Source: Gnetum montanum (lineage: Eukaryota; Streptophyta; Gnetopsida; Gnetales; Gnetaceae). Taken from it: 64,000 nucleotides of DNA. This document shows positions 46,660 to 59,559 of this stretch, piece by piece. The notes under the pieces are model-generated. The model did not search any database. It was not told the origin of the DNA and was given only the letters and a program-made list of their open reading frames with translations. The DNA is taken from assembly GCA_015680685.1 (NCBI GenBank), contig MNCI01005009.1, forward strand, positions 54,229 to 118,228, given 5' to 3'. The position numbers and the translations under genes were made by a program. Within the stretch, counting starts at the first letter, position 1; the number at the start of each line of letters is the position of its first letter.

Positions 46660-49320
46660 CATGTTTTCAACCTTATCCCCCCTATATCCATGTTAGGAAA
46701 CATGGATCCAATGTGGATCCTAGCCCCCTTTCACCTACAATGCTCTCACATTGACCCTAATGTCATTTTTAGTAATTGTGATCAACAAGGGCAAACCTCA
46801 AACTTTAGAAGGGGGTAAGATCTTGTCAAAGTTTTTCACTTTTGGCTTCCACACTTGGGCAATGTAGCCTAGCATGACTCCAATGTTGCCTAATGGGGGT
46901 AACACCCATACCCATCCTTTGAAGCCCTCCAAGCCCTAATTTGAACCCCCAGAGTGGGTCCCACATGGCCTTAATCTCTTCTAGTCACTCCTGATAGCTC
47001 CAAACCCTATCAAACCTTATTTAAAGTGTCCAAAACTTCTAGATCTAGTTGATCCATGTTAGGGGAGCCTCATCCATGCTACCCAATGTGGATGGTTGGG
47101 GGAATGACTAAAGCTACTAAAATCGACCACCTAGTTGTCATATCTTGACTCTACCACCCATTGTCAACTCCTAGTACTATAGATAGGCCAAAACAACTTT
47201 TTTTTACATCTAAACACCTTCTCCATGCTAGTGAAACCTCCATCCATGTTGCCCAACATGGATGCCCTAGGAGCATGCCGAAAAGAAAATTTTGTAGCGA
47301 AAAATAAACTTAAAACCTATCCTAATGATCTTACAATCATGTGGAAGCCTCTCAAAATCCTTGGATGTATTAAAATTCATCAAAAATGATAAAAACCCAT
47401 CATCCCCTCCCATCCACACTAGATCCATGATGCCCAATGTGGATTCATGGGGGATGATTGCATGAGGCATTAATAAGCCTTCAAACTAGTGAATTTTGAC
47501 ACTAAATCTTAACTATCAACATAAATAGCCCTAAGAGCTGATATGGATGATCAATTTTCTATGAAACAAGCCTAGCTCTATCATCTTTGATCTATCCATG
47601 CTAATGGGGACCTTATCCATGTTGGGCAACATGGATAAGAGGTACGTAGAGAAAAACTCTCACAATTTACATTGAAATTAACATGTGTTAACCTCCTTAC
47701 CCTCTCAAAGACTTAAGTGGACAAAAACTTGAAAAAATCCACTCTGTTTCATGATCATCCTTGCTCCCATATTGGTAACACCCCTCATCCATTCTAGCTA
47801 GTGTGGATAGTGATGGGGAGATTCATGAAAGGCTCATAAACACCTCAAAATGACACCAGATGGCCTTGCATGCACTTTAGAACCCTGTTAGCACCTCCTA
47901 GAGCCCTTATACTTTTTTAAAATGACCAAAAGCTATAAGAAATTAATCCCCTTGAATACTCCATGTTGGGTCCATGCTAGACAACCAAAGGGGTAAGTTC
48001 AAAAACCATCCAAAAACCTTTAAAATTATTAAATTTTGAGCCTATACTTTGACCATCAACACCAGAAATCCTAGAGACATGCATGCATGACCAAAACTTG
48101 TTTAAAAGTGCAAAAATTTGATCCCCTTGTATCCTTCATGTTGGCTCCATCCTGGCTATCATGGATCTATGAGGGTAACATCCAAAACCACTTAGAAGCC
48201 CTTAAAACTACTAAATTTAGACTTCAAACCATAGCCCTTGACATTGAAAACCCCAAGAGATGACATACATGATCAATTTGTTGTAAAACTAGTCTAGATC
48301 TGACATTTTTGGTCTATCCATGCTAGTGAAGGCCTAATCCACATTGGGTAGCATGGATGGACTACCTTTCCACTTTTGGCAATAGATTGACATGCCCAAA
48401 GAATAGAAACCTACACCAAAAAAGCCTAGGACCTAGCAACCTTGGCTTTGCACTTGTCTAACCTTGCTTTAGCCTTGAAATACACCATGCCCCCTCATCC
48501 ATGCTAGATCCATGCTACCCAATGCAAATAAAGTGGGGTTAATCATGCATGACCCAAACTACACTCAAACATAGTCAAAATTAATCAAAAATCCTAAAAT
48601 TTATTGTTTCCAAATGTAGAAGCTTGAAAATTTTGTTGATTCACTTTTTAAGCCATCCAAAGATAAAAAATCAAGACCATTCCCATCCATCCATACTAGC
48701 CAACATGAACACTACCTTCAACTAGATTTGATGCTTAAAACCTTTTTGAAATGACTTTAAAACTTAATTTGGAAGTGTACAACTACAAAAACTAGGTTCC
48801 AACTACAAATCCAATTCTTTTAAACCTTATTATAGCCTACATCTAAGGCATCCACATTGAACCCCCTTCCATCAATGTTGGCCAACACGAATACAAGGGG
48901 TATGAATTTATAACTTGCGTTTTTGCCATTTTTGACCTCTAAAATGATCAATCTTGATAGATCTGATCCTAAACTACCATGGAATGATCTTAGAATCCCA
49001 ATTTTGATCCTCTAAATGTCATGTAACTCATTTTCATTAGTACCATGTTGATCCATGTTTCCTAGTGTGGATGGCACTTTCATTCCTTAATAGGAGTTCC
49101 TAGGGGTTGAAACTAATGACAAAAGCATAATATTCTTTTTCCAATCCACTACACTAGACATGCAAGTTGATAGGAGTTAAAACTACCCAAAACAAGATTG
49201 AGAATTTGTCTAGATGGTTCATCCATGTTGAGGACCATCCTATACATGTTGGGTAGTGTGGATCTAGCATGGATCTAGAGTGGATAACCTAAAACCCTTG
49301 CATTTTTAGCTCAAAAAACC
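46660..49320. repeat. ~180-bp tandem array with conserved dyad, about 15 units
   Basis: Each unit carries a diverged form of ATCCATGTTGGGCAACATGG next to a CCATGCTAG-type half-site about 15-25 bases upstream. Anchors fall near 46687, 46873, 47050, 47226, 47412, 47594, 47770, 47963, 48140, 48317, 48500, 48683, 48855, 49040 and 49222, so the step is 172-193 throughout. Units are diverged but keep their length. It lies upstream of the minus unit and also upstream of the plus-strand pol of element C. Confidence 0.85.
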
Positions 49321-50038
49321 TCAAAATAGCCCTAATTGATGTCTAAAGTTACCTATGACCCTCATGGCTTGAAACCATGACTAGCTAAGGCCTAACACTA
49401 GAGAGATCTAATCCTTTTTATCATATTTTAACCAAGATTCACCATCTGTGTCCCAATTTGCCTTATTTGGTCATGGCTTGAGACCATGGCTAGATAAGGC
49501 CTAAAACTATAGATATCTAATCCTTTTTATCATATTTTAACCAATATTCACCATATGTATCCCACTTTTCCTTATTTGGTCTTGTTTCACCATATTACAA
49601 CTTGTTTTGACCATTGTTCCATTGTTGACCTTGTTTAGCCTCAATACTACTTCTATCTTAATGTGTTTGCCTTTATTCTCTACCTGATAGCCTTCTATAT
49701 CCTTTTTTAGCCTTTGATTGGTATTAAATAATGGGGTTTGATCTTCCTTAAGCATCATGTGGCACCATGTGACCATGGCCCACTATGACCTTAAACTAGC
49801 ATCATGGCCTATTGAGGCCTTAATTGGTAAGCTTGTCTTCTTAATTGAACTTATTTTAATCTTTTATTCTTTAGCTTATTTTAGCCTTATTTAGCATTTT
49901 CTAGCCTTCATTTTATTTTATTGATACCTTTCTATCTCTTATAGCCTTATATGGCTTTGTTCGCTTTTGTTTGCATTTTATATTAGGGATTTGCATAATT
50001 TCATAGAATTTTGACATTATTTACTCATATTTACCTAG
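49321..50038 (+). other. Pol-upstream leader of element C with acceptor-like site
   Basis: It aligns with 26230-26958: CCCTAATTGATGTCTAAA, GGCCTAACACTAG, the CCATGTGACCATGGCC phrase, and the end TTGACATTATTTA...TTTACCTAG. The GACCTTAAACTAGCATC and GGCCTTAATTGGTAAG repeats sit at about 49785-49830. Homology to element B upstream of pol shows that this non-coding stretch is a genuine part of the element. Confidence 0.6.
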
Positions 50039-53000
50039 GTTCCACTTAATGTGCTTATGGTGAACATGTAGGACTAATGTATGAGTACGTAGGAAAATAT
50101 TATTTTGGCTTTGAACCTAAGTTGGCCTTATGGTGATGTAGAACAATGCATTGACCTACTTTCCTAGATCTTGAGCTTGAGAGCCTTGTCAACCACATAG
50201 TTTTGATAGAGAAATCACTAGAATGGCCTAAAAACATAGTTAAAACCTTTAACCTAGAGGCTAGTGACATTACTAAAGAATCTCTCATTGAGGTTCCTAT
50301 CACAACACATAGTGGTGAGGAGAAATCCATAACACTTGGTTCCTCACTAGAACCTATACAAGCTCAAGACATCACCAAGGTCCTATAAGACAAAATTAAG
50401 GCATTTGCTTGATCATATGAAGATATGCAAATCCTAGATCCACACCTCGTACAACACAAGATCATACTTGATCCTACCATTAGACCAATTAAGCAAAAAG
50501 TTTGCAAGATTACACTTGATTTAGCCCTAGAGGTTAGTCATAAAATCACAAAACTCTACCAAGATAATTTCATTTGAGTTGTTAGCTACGTAGAATGGGT
50601 GTCAAACATAATGGTAGTCCCTAAGAAGAATGGAAGTATTTGCATTTGCATTGATTTTTGAGACCTAAATAAGGCAATCATCAAGGATGACTTTTCTTTG
50701 CCTAATATTGACCAACTTATCAATACCATGGCCAAGCATGCCTTATTGTCCTTTTATGGATGGGTTCTTAGAATATAACTAAATTAGGACCAACCTAGAA
50801 CATCAACTTAGCATGACCTTCATGATCCCTTGGGATACCTTCTACTATACCTTAATGTCCTTTGGCCTCAAAAATAGAAGAGTAACCTACCAACAAGCCA
50901 TGATGTATATCTTTAGTGATTACATGCTAAGTTTGCTCAACGACTATGTAGAAGATATAACCATTAAGTCCAAAGTGACCAACAACCATGCTAATAACAT
51001 AGATCTTGTGCTTAAACATGCCTCAAACATGAGCTTAGGATTAATCCCAAGAAGTGTGTATTTGGTGTTAAAATTGGTAAGATGCTTGGTTTTATAGTGT
51101 TTGAAGCAAGGATATTCATTGATCCTACTAAGATTAAGGCTATATCCAACCTAGCAGTATCTATTAACCTTAAGGAGCTTTGGGGATTACAAGATAGATT
51201 ACAATTTATTCACAAGTTCATCACTAGGCTTATAGATAAGTTGCAACCCATGCAACACTTTCTTAAGAAAGGAGTTCACTATGAGTGGATGACTCAATTC
51301 TAGGAAGCCTTTGAAAACCTTAAGCAAGAGTTGGCATAACTATTGATAGTCTATCATGCATAAAAGGGTAAACCAATTTACATCTACCTTACCATCTCTA
51401 ACATTTCTATCTCTTCTCTACTCTATCAAAATTGAGATGATGGAGTGAATATGCCCATATACTACCTTAGCCATGAATTAGTTGCCCATGAGACCCGATA
51501 CACTAAAGTAGAGAAGTATTGTCTAGCACTAGTATTCTCATTGAAGAAGTGGAGACACTACCTCTTTAGGAGCCAAGTCAATGTCATTTGTAAATATAGT
51601 ATACTTAGATCCATAACAACCAACATCTATGAAAGTAGACATATAGCCCAATGAAAAGCCATAACAATGGAGTTTGACCTTCATTAAATCTCTCAATCCT
51701 TAATGAAAGCTCAAGATATAGTCGTACAACTTACCATTTCAAAAGTTAATGACCATGCAACTATAGATCTTGAGTTCCCTAATGAACACATTAACATTGT
51801 TAGCCAAGTGCCTAAGGACTATGAGATGGTCATGTACTTTGACTAATCTTCAACTACCCATGGGGATAGTGTCGCTACCATCATAACTTTTCCATTTGGT
51901 GAAATTTGATCCTTCACCTATCATTTTGAGTTTCCATGCACCAACAACATAGCAGAGTATGAGGGTTTAATCAGAGGAATGATGGTAGCTCATGACCTAC
52001 GAATCAAGTGCTTAATGATCAAAGGTAACTCTCAACTTATGGTTAACTAAGTAATGGACATACATGCATGTAAAGACAAACATTTATAACCTTACTATGA
52101 CTAAGGAATATAAATTTTACAACAATTTATAGATGTTGATATCCAACACATACCCAAAAATGAGAATGCTCTAGCTGATGCCATTGCAACTCTAGCCCTT
52201 AGTGTAACACCAGATTTTTTTAGTAAATTATCCACTTTGACTATGGATTTTGTTATCCCCATCACACAAAGCATTGAAGATACCTTTGTGGTTGTAGTCT
52301 AGACTACTCCTACAAGGGAGTGGTATGACAATATCAATTTTTACCTTATGCATGGTGAACCTTCACAAGGTCTAACTACTACTTGAAAGGATGTTGTACA
52401 TAAATGATCAAAATAGTATATAATTGTAGGTAATAATACATTATGTTTTTGATCCTACAATGGCATATTGTTAGTATGCTTAGGTAAAACCGAAGCCCAA
52501 ATTGTCCTTGAGTAGGTTCACAAGGGTATTTGTGTGGGACACATAGGGCCTAGAGCTATGGCCTCTATGATGAGATGATTAGGCTATTAGTGGTCCTATA
52601 TGAAAAAAAACTACCTAAAAAAGGTCAAAACTTGTGATACATGTCAATGGCATAGCAATCTCATACACGTACCACGAACTAAGCACACTACTTAGATAAC
52701 TTGGCCATTCCAATGGTGGGGGTTGGATATCATTAAACTTATAATGTCTAAATCTTCTATAAGGCATAGTTTCATCATCATTGCAATAGAATATTTCATA
52801 AAGTGGGTTGAAGATATTCCCCTAAGAAGGGTGACATTTGAGCAAGTTTGTAAATTCATTTTGAATAACATTATAGCCTATTTGGCCATACCTATGATCA
52901 TAGTCATAGATAATGGACCTTAGTTTTGTAGTCAAGAAATGGATAATTTCTATCATGACCTAGGCATTAAGCATTCCTTCTCGTCACCATACTACCTTCA

Positions 53001-53558
53001 AGCCAATGGAAAAGAAAAAGTAATTAATAAGACCATCATTAACTTGCTCAAATAGATGTTAAACAACAACAAGTGTAAGTGGCATGAATGGCTTATCCAT
53101 GTACTTGGTGCCTACAAAAAGAACCTATCATACAACAACTGGTATGACTCCTTATAGCTTTGTTTATGGTTTTGAAGTTATTTTACCTCTTTAAGTACAA
53201 CCATCATCACTCCAAGTAGCCTTATCTAACTTCATCCATGAGGAACAACATACCAAGCTGCATACCATGGACCTTAACTTGATGGAGAAGTAGCAAGTGC
53301 AAACACTTTCCCACATCAAGCATTATTAAGAGAGGAAAAAACAATATCACAATCATAACTTAACCAAGAATAAGATCAAATAAGGTGAGTTGGTACTCAA
53401 TGTTTTCCATGAGCATGTAGATAAATTCAATCAACTGGAAAGGATCCTTATTGGTCACTAGAGCCTACAGCTATGGAGCATTCAAGATCATAGACATGAA
53501 TGGGAATAAGTTAGCTAATCCAATCAATCATTCATATTTAAATCCTTACTACATGTAG
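50039..53558 (+). pseudogene. Tat-lineage pol (RT, RNase H, second RNase H, integrase), element C
   Basis: The linker SLEWPKNIVKTFNLEASDIT and EVPITTHSGEEKSITLG leads to RT, whose catalytic box is YVED at 50945-50956 (second catalytic Asp changed to Glu). HYEWMTQF and the RNase H block HELVAHETRYTKVEKYCLAL at about 51475-51535 follow, then the second RNase H with CTNNIAEYEGLIRGMM near 51940. Integrase follows (HKGICVGHIG; CDTCQW; GLDIIKL; VIDNGP) and the C-terminus is HSYLNPYYM with TAG at 53556-53558. It differs from element B by many stops at other places, so the two decayed independently. Confidence 0.75.
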
Positions 53559-53559
53559 T

Positions 53560-54410
53560 TGATGAGCAGAGAGGTACCACTATGTCCAACCATACAAATA
53601 TGAGTGTTCATGCGCAATCTAGTTGAACTTCAAGGATTAAGTGCTTATGCACTTACATAGAACAAGGATGAGTTATGTAGTCGTTGTCTTCTCAAGCTTA
53701 CTTATAAGGCACAATTGTATGGTTAAGTAAACTTGAGGTGTATGATTTCTATGTTTATCTTTTATACTTTCTATCCTGGTCTCCTAAGTTTGTGCCATGA
53801 ATAAATTTAATTAACTAGTGGGTTTTCTAACTCTAATGTGAATACAATCCTAACACCAGCATCTATTCCCACTCTTTGGACACATCTTGAACTAGTGTAA
53901 CACTACTGAGATTACCAAATGCTAGTCATCACTGGGTTACCAAGTGTTCCACGTATGCTCAAAGTGGTCATGCTGAGTGTCCTAATTCATTGATAATTGA
54001 TATTTAATAATTATATGAAAATAAAATTAATTGACTATTGAAAGCATAAAATAATAGTAAATAACATGGAATGCAATAATTAAGCTATTCTGAATATTGC
54101 AAGGTTTATCAAAAAGTTCATCTTTATTTCCAGACACAAGGTATGCTCAAGTACACAATGCTCGAATAAAGATCGATTCACTCTATGACTCCTACTATGA
54201 GCACTTAGAAATAATTATAACTTTTGAATAGAAAAACTACAAGAGTTCAGCTAAGGGACTAAAAAACTAATGTGCCAGATCAAGTGCTCCTATCTCTTAT
54301 TTATAGCCAATGAGATAGGTTCCAACATCGCATGTTTGATATCGGGGATCCAATATCATGGATCTAATATGATGGATCTGATATCAAATTGCTTATTGGG
54401 TGACTCATCA
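53560..54410 (-). repeat. 3' LTR of the complete Athila-like element
   Basis: TGATGAGCAG to GTGACTCATCA, 851 bp. The U3 end holds several GATATC and GATCTRATAT words at 54340-54390. It is collinear with 62698-63552. Confidence 0.9.
54296..54305 (-). promoter_or_regulatory. TATA box in 3' LTR
   Basis: Minus-strand TATAAATAAG, directly preceded by ATTGGC, a CCAAT-type motif in inverted form. The partner LTR has the same arrangement. Confidence 0.5.
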
Positions 54411-54419
54411 TACCCCCAT
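54411..54419 (-). other. Polypurine tract
   Basis: The minus strand reads ATGGGGGTA immediately upstream of the 3' LTR TG. Short but in the right place. Confidence 0.55.
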
Positions 54420-56519
54420 GACTGAATGAAAACTCGTCCTTGAGTTCCTTACAAAATATTGGGAAGGTATGAGATTATTCACTGGATGACAACTAACGAT
54501 CACATGGAATGACAAACTCAAAGTGCCTAGTGAATGAATCAACAAATGTGTTACAACATTGGTGTTCATAACCATTGTGGTGAACACTATACATAGATGA
54601 CATCCAATCCCTTACTTGACAGCTTAAAGAGAGAGAGAAAAAAAATGAAGTGCGTTGCTGCCAATGTCAAAAATGTGCACACCATTGTTCATCCATGGCC
54701 ATATAACTCAGCTTGTTCCTTTCATAAACGCTCCTACTCCAGTTCATCCTGAGTTCTCCCTCCTATCCCAGTCCATTATTCATGTGATTGCCATTTGCAC
54801 ACACAACACAATCATGAATTGGCAAGGATAAATAAGATATAATACAGTTGATACCTAGCCTCGATATGAAGCACATTAGCTAGGTTGTGGGTATGGCAAA
54901 TACTAGGTTATAGGTTTGTAAGTGATAACTACCCAAGGTGTAGGGGTGAGATAAGTAATGGAATGGAAAAATTTATGACAGGCCCCCACGACTAAGAGTA
55001 AACCTCCAATAGCAACAAGATAGAAAATGAAAGAAAAAGGAAGATAGGAGGAAGAAAAATGGTGAAGCCAATAAAAATGTGGAGAAAATAAAAAATGGAT
55101 ATCATGGATGGGGTGAAATGATAAATAGTTGATTAAGAGAAATGTTTAATGGAAATAACTTAATAATTGCACTGAAAAGGAATTCTAGTGGGTCCTGCCC
55201 AAAGTAAGCTCATGCCATTTATGCCCTAACAAACCCACAAACCAAAGAGTGTGTAGGCTCTAGGAATGACATATGGAGACAACAATTAAGAATTCACCCA
55301 AAAGAATTTACCAAAGAAGAACAATGTGTCAACCAAGATATAGACTAATCATAAAGCCAACAATGAGGTATAATATGCGAAGCAATATGGAAAGAGAAGA
55401 GAGAATGGAATGGAATCCCAAAATAAAGGTTTTGTAAAGTCCCTTATGTATGATGTGGTTAAGGTGACTTAATAAAATTCATCCCAAATTCACATTAAAA
55501 CTAACCACATCCAGTGACCTTGCAACAACACACTTGACCAACCCATCCTTTTGAAGCAACAAGAATGCTTTCACAAAGCAACCACCATTCCAAAAAGAGA
55601 AGAATAGAGATGCAGGAAGTGAGAAAGGACCTTAGTTAGATGGAACCTTCAAGCATGGGTAACATGTCTTTTTAGTGACATAAGCAGTGCTTGCAGCCCA
55701 TGCTCCTTTATTATGTCTAAGGGGTATGCTTTGAATTCCCACCAGTTTTTTTTTTCTTTTTTTGAGTGGAAAGCATACTATGCAAAGACTTAGTTGAGTC
55801 ATTCAACTTCCTGATATTAGTCAACAATGGAATGGTAGAAATCCTATGAAACATATCTAAGTTCCCAAGAGACTAAATAGCACAAATGCGTTGACTCCCC
55901 TTTAGGTCACACCCTTTTTCATCCATTTGAATCTTTCTTTGGTTTGAAGAATACCAAGCCAAAAATTCATTAATAGGTTTGAGTAGAAATAGGGATAGTA
56001 CATTTCCAAAACAAAGGGAGACCACAGAGTTGAATGGATGAATGGATGACATGAACTCATTACTTGTTTGTCAAAATAAATCATATGTTAGTATCAACAT
56101 TAAAAGTCAAAGGTAAAAATCAAACATGAGTAAGTAACACCATTATAGTACATTCCACCATCATGAGCACTTATTATATGATGAGTGAGAATAAATCAAA
56201 CAAAATATAATAGAGAAAGAAACAATAAAAATGTTAATGATGGTGTAAAACAAAAACAAGTAAATATGAAAAATGTGTAGAAAAAAAAGGACAAAAGAAA
56301 CTAAGGGCTTATAATAATTAGCATTGGTGGCCATCTCCCCCATGACTGAGTTGGAAAGAGGAGAACCAAAATAATGAGCAAGTCTATCCATCAACAGAGG
56401 TAGTGTTAGTACTAGGCATTTTGGGCATATGGAAATATTTTTTTTGCTAGATGTTGATCAATAATTTCTTATCTGGGCTTCTAGGTTTATAGATCATCAT
56501 GGCCCCTAAAGGAAAAGTT
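54420..56519 (-). other. 3' region of Athila-like element, no intact ORF
   Basis: Athila elements often carry an env-like ORF between integrase and the 3' LTR. Here only short frames remain. One at 56394-56161 encodes a hydrophobic stretch (FVLFFLHIFHIYLFLFYTII) that could be a transmembrane segment or simply T-rich chance; no other envelope-like feature is visible. Confidence 0.4.
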
Positions 56520-57650
56520 TCATGAATGATATGGGTGTCCTTTCCACAATGTTTGAAATTTAGTTTGTTGTTGCACAAGTGCAGGATTCCAATAAAGAAC
56601 CCTATCTCCTAGTTGGTATTTGACTTTCCTAATTCTTAGGTCATGACATTGCTTGTTGAAGGCCTTGTACAATTCATTGGATGATAGGGAAAATAATTTG
56701 TTTTCTTCTAGCAAGTTAAGGTTTATTAACTATTCTTTATATGCTAGACTGAGGTCAAGGTTAAGGTCACATGTTGTAGATAGTGTACGAAGCTCAGCTT
56801 GGAAGTGTTGAAAGTTTATCATACACTAACTCATATGGAAAATAGCTTATAGGAAGTTTCTACATGGAGCGGTAGGCCCAAAGAGCATCATTTAGTTTGA
56901 TGCTCTAATCTCACCTATTCATGTTAAAATTTTTGTAATTTCCCTATTGGTGACTTCAACTTGACCATTCACTTGAGGATGATATGGTGTAGTTAGTTTA
57001 TGCTCAACTTCTAAGTGTTACATCAACTTTTGAAAAGTCACACCTATAAAATGTGTACCATTGTCAAAAATAAATGCACAAGGCATGCCAACCCTATTTA
57101 CAATTTTTTGTTGAACAAATCGTGAAGCAATAGATGATGTACAGTCAATAATGATGGCTGTTTTTCCCATTTTGTAAAATAATCAATAGGAAGAACAATG
57201 TATGCTTTTCCATTAGACATTGGTGTAATAGGCCCCATAAAATCAATACTCCATATGTCAAAGGGTTTTAAGGATTGAATCCATTTTTGTGGATCCTCCA
57301 TTCTAGTAGTCATTCTCCCATCGTATTGGCATCACTTAAAAGATTGGACAAAATGATGGGCATCCCTAAATAATGCAGGCTAATAATATCCTACAACTAA
57401 GATTTTAATGGCTATTCATCTCCTAGCATTATGATCTTCATAAGGGTCCTCATGAGCATCTTGGAGAACTCATAATTAATCTACGTCGGGAACACACCAT
57501 TGAACCAAGCCATCAAAACACACCTTGTAAAGCTGTCTATTGATTTCCATAAAATGTTAGATTCGGTGGAGAAACTATTTTTTCTTTCTAATGTCTAGCT
57601 CTTGTGGTGTTTCTTGTGTGAGAAGATAAGTAAGAATACTATTTTACCAA
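56520..57650 (-). pseudogene. Integrase, Athila-like
   Basis: The core includes WSIDFMGPITPMSNGKAYIV (first catalytic Asp), then DYFTKW, FDNGTHF (second Asp) and the [15 protein letters not shown] region with the Glu. The C-terminal part FNKQCHDLRIRKVKYQLGDR with VLYWNPAL is the Athila-type domain after the core. Stops and shifts occur between blocks. The N-terminal zinc finger is not convincingly visible. In a live element it inserts cDNA into the genome. Confidence 0.7.
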
Positions 57651-57699
57651 TTTGTATCTATGGGTGATTTATTATTTATTACAACTACAAAGAGAACTT

Positions 57700-58430
57700 C
57701 ATCAAGGAAGTGATCAAAAATTAGGTATTTTTCCTCTTTGTTGTCCCATCACAACTAGGATAAATGATCGACAACAATAATCTTTGTGCCTTTATGATTG
57801 ACCATTGTAAGATTGAACTCTTGCCAGATCATGAGCCATCGTATGATGCAAGAGCTTACCATTGTTTTATTCATAAGGAACCAAATCACACTATGATCCA
57901 TGTGTACAAATACCTTATAGCCTAATACATAGTGCCCAAATTTTTCTAGTGCAAGCACCATAGCCATGAACTCTTTTTCTATTGTGGTATAGTTGAGTTG
58001 TGCATTAGCAATACTTTGACTTGCATAGTGAATGTAATAGGGATGTTTTTGGTCATCTAACTATGTAAGTACAGCTCCTAAAGTAAACTTGGATGCATCA
58101 GTTATTATATGGAATGGTCTAGACCAATCAAGAACTTGTAGAATGGGTGTTTCTATGAGCTTTTGCTTCAAGGTTTGGAAAGCTAACTTACATTCCTTGG
58201 TCCATTCAAAGGGTATGTCCTTCTTCCTTAATTCTACCAATGATTTTGTAATCTTCGAAAAGTTCTTGATGAAACATGTATAATAGCCAGTATGTCCAAG
58301 GAATGATTGAACATCTTCTATAATTTTAGGTTGATGAGTGACTCCTTGGATGACTTTAATTTTTTTAGGATCTACCTCCATCCTTGTTTGTGAAATTTTA
58401 TGCCCTAATACAATACCCTATTAGACCATT
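57700..58430 (-). pseudogene. RNase H and RT connection, Athila-like
   Basis: Contains the RT thumb sequence SFLGHTGYYTCFIKNFSKIT and the linker FEWTKECKLAFQTLKQKL. RNase H begins with PFHIITDASKFTLGAVL (first catalytic Asp), continues with NYTTIEKEFMAMVLALEKFG (Glu) and includes YKVFVHMDHSVIWFLMNK with Asp-His. It is open over most of its length with one stop between 58061 and 57967. Confidence 0.72.
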
Positions 58431-59080
58431 AAGTGGCTTTTCTACCAATTGAGCCTTAGGTTGGTTTCAACACATCATTTTAGTACTTTCTCTAATCAGT
58501 CCAATGCTTATTCAATGTTTTCTCTGTAGGTGGAGAAATCATTTAGAAAAACCTCCACACCATTCCCTATTTGCTACTGAAATATACTGAGAAACAAACA
58601 TTGAAATGTTGCTGGAGCATTGCATAAGCCAAACATCTTCTACCTATATGCAAATGTTCCCTAAGGACTTGTGAATATAGTTTTGGCTTGGTCTTTTGGT
58701 GCTATTTGGATTTGATTGTACCCACTGTAACCATCTAGAAAATTATAATAACAATGCCTTACAATGGTATCTAAGACTTGGTCAACAAATGGCAATGGGA
58801 AATGATCTTTAAATGTTTCCATGTTTAATAGCCTAAAGTCTATACACACCCTCCATTTACTACATTTTTTAGGTAGAATAACTAATGGACTAACCCATTC
58901 ACTATCAACAATGGGATAGATGAACCTAGCCTTCAGAAGTTGTTCAATTTCTTCCTTAACTACTTGCTTAAGCTTTGGGTTTAGTCATCTTTGCAGTTGT
59001 CATCGAGGCTTCATAGAGGGGTCAGTGTAAATTCTATGTTAACATATCCTAGGATCTATTCTGGTTAATTTGGGATATGA
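58431..59080 (-). pseudogene. Reverse transcriptase, Athila-like
   Basis: Blocks in order: DSEWVSPLVILPKKCSKWRV, CIDFRLLNMETFKDHFPLPF, FLDGYSGYNQIQIAPKDQAK, FGLCNAPATFQCLFLSIF and the catalytic region EVFLNDFSTY, where the first Asp of the DD pair is now Asn. Stops occur after the TIFTSP motif and around the catalytic box. It aligns directly with the fragment at 1-300. Confidence 0.75.
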
Positions 59081-59559
59081 CCTAGTAAAGTCTTTTAACC
59101 AATTATTTACAATCTTGAGTAGTCTTTTTTGAAGAGCGAGCTTAGCATTAATAATTATCGATTTTCCATTCTTGAAAATTGCATACTCCATACCGGTGGG
59201 CAATGATTTTTATTCAAGGGGCTCTTGGTTAAACTCATCAGGGATTTTCAACTTTCCCCAGTTGATATTTTCAATGTCAATACTTGGAAGTTGGCAATGG
59301 ACTTTCTCTAATGCCTCTATGCTATCAATATAGGCATAAGTCAAGCTCTCAGTTGGTTCCATGCATAAAGTTGAATTGCTCTCCAAGTTAGTTATCAGCC
59401 ATTGGGTGCCTTCCTGTCTTGTGGCTACTGCATACAGGCATCTTTGTATATTAGTTACTTATGCACACTAGTTACATGCAAGAAATTTTAAGCATTTTAC
59501 AAACCAAGACTTTTACACACAATTGCACCTCGTGTCACTATATTTGATGCATGAAAATT
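59081..59559 (-). pseudogene. Pro-RT linker of Athila-like pol
   Basis: Minus-strand translation includes GKLKIPDEFNQEPLE and MQFSRMENR-type text, corresponding to 450-880 of the left element. It carries stops; no separate domain is recognisable. Confidence 0.45.

Noticed and set aside
46660-49320. Centromeric satellite
   Set aside because: The unit length would fit, but units are too diverged, the array is short, and it is embedded in an element leader that recurs elsewhere in the window.
49537-49776. 79-codon minus-strand open frame (Lys/Asn/Gln-rich)
   Set aside because: It lies in the non-coding leader of element C, and the homologous region upstream of element B pol is not open.
54420-56519. 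Envelope-like ORF of an Athila element
   Set aside because: Only short frames and one hydrophobic T-rich stretch remain; no signal peptide or consistent frame supports an env-like protein.
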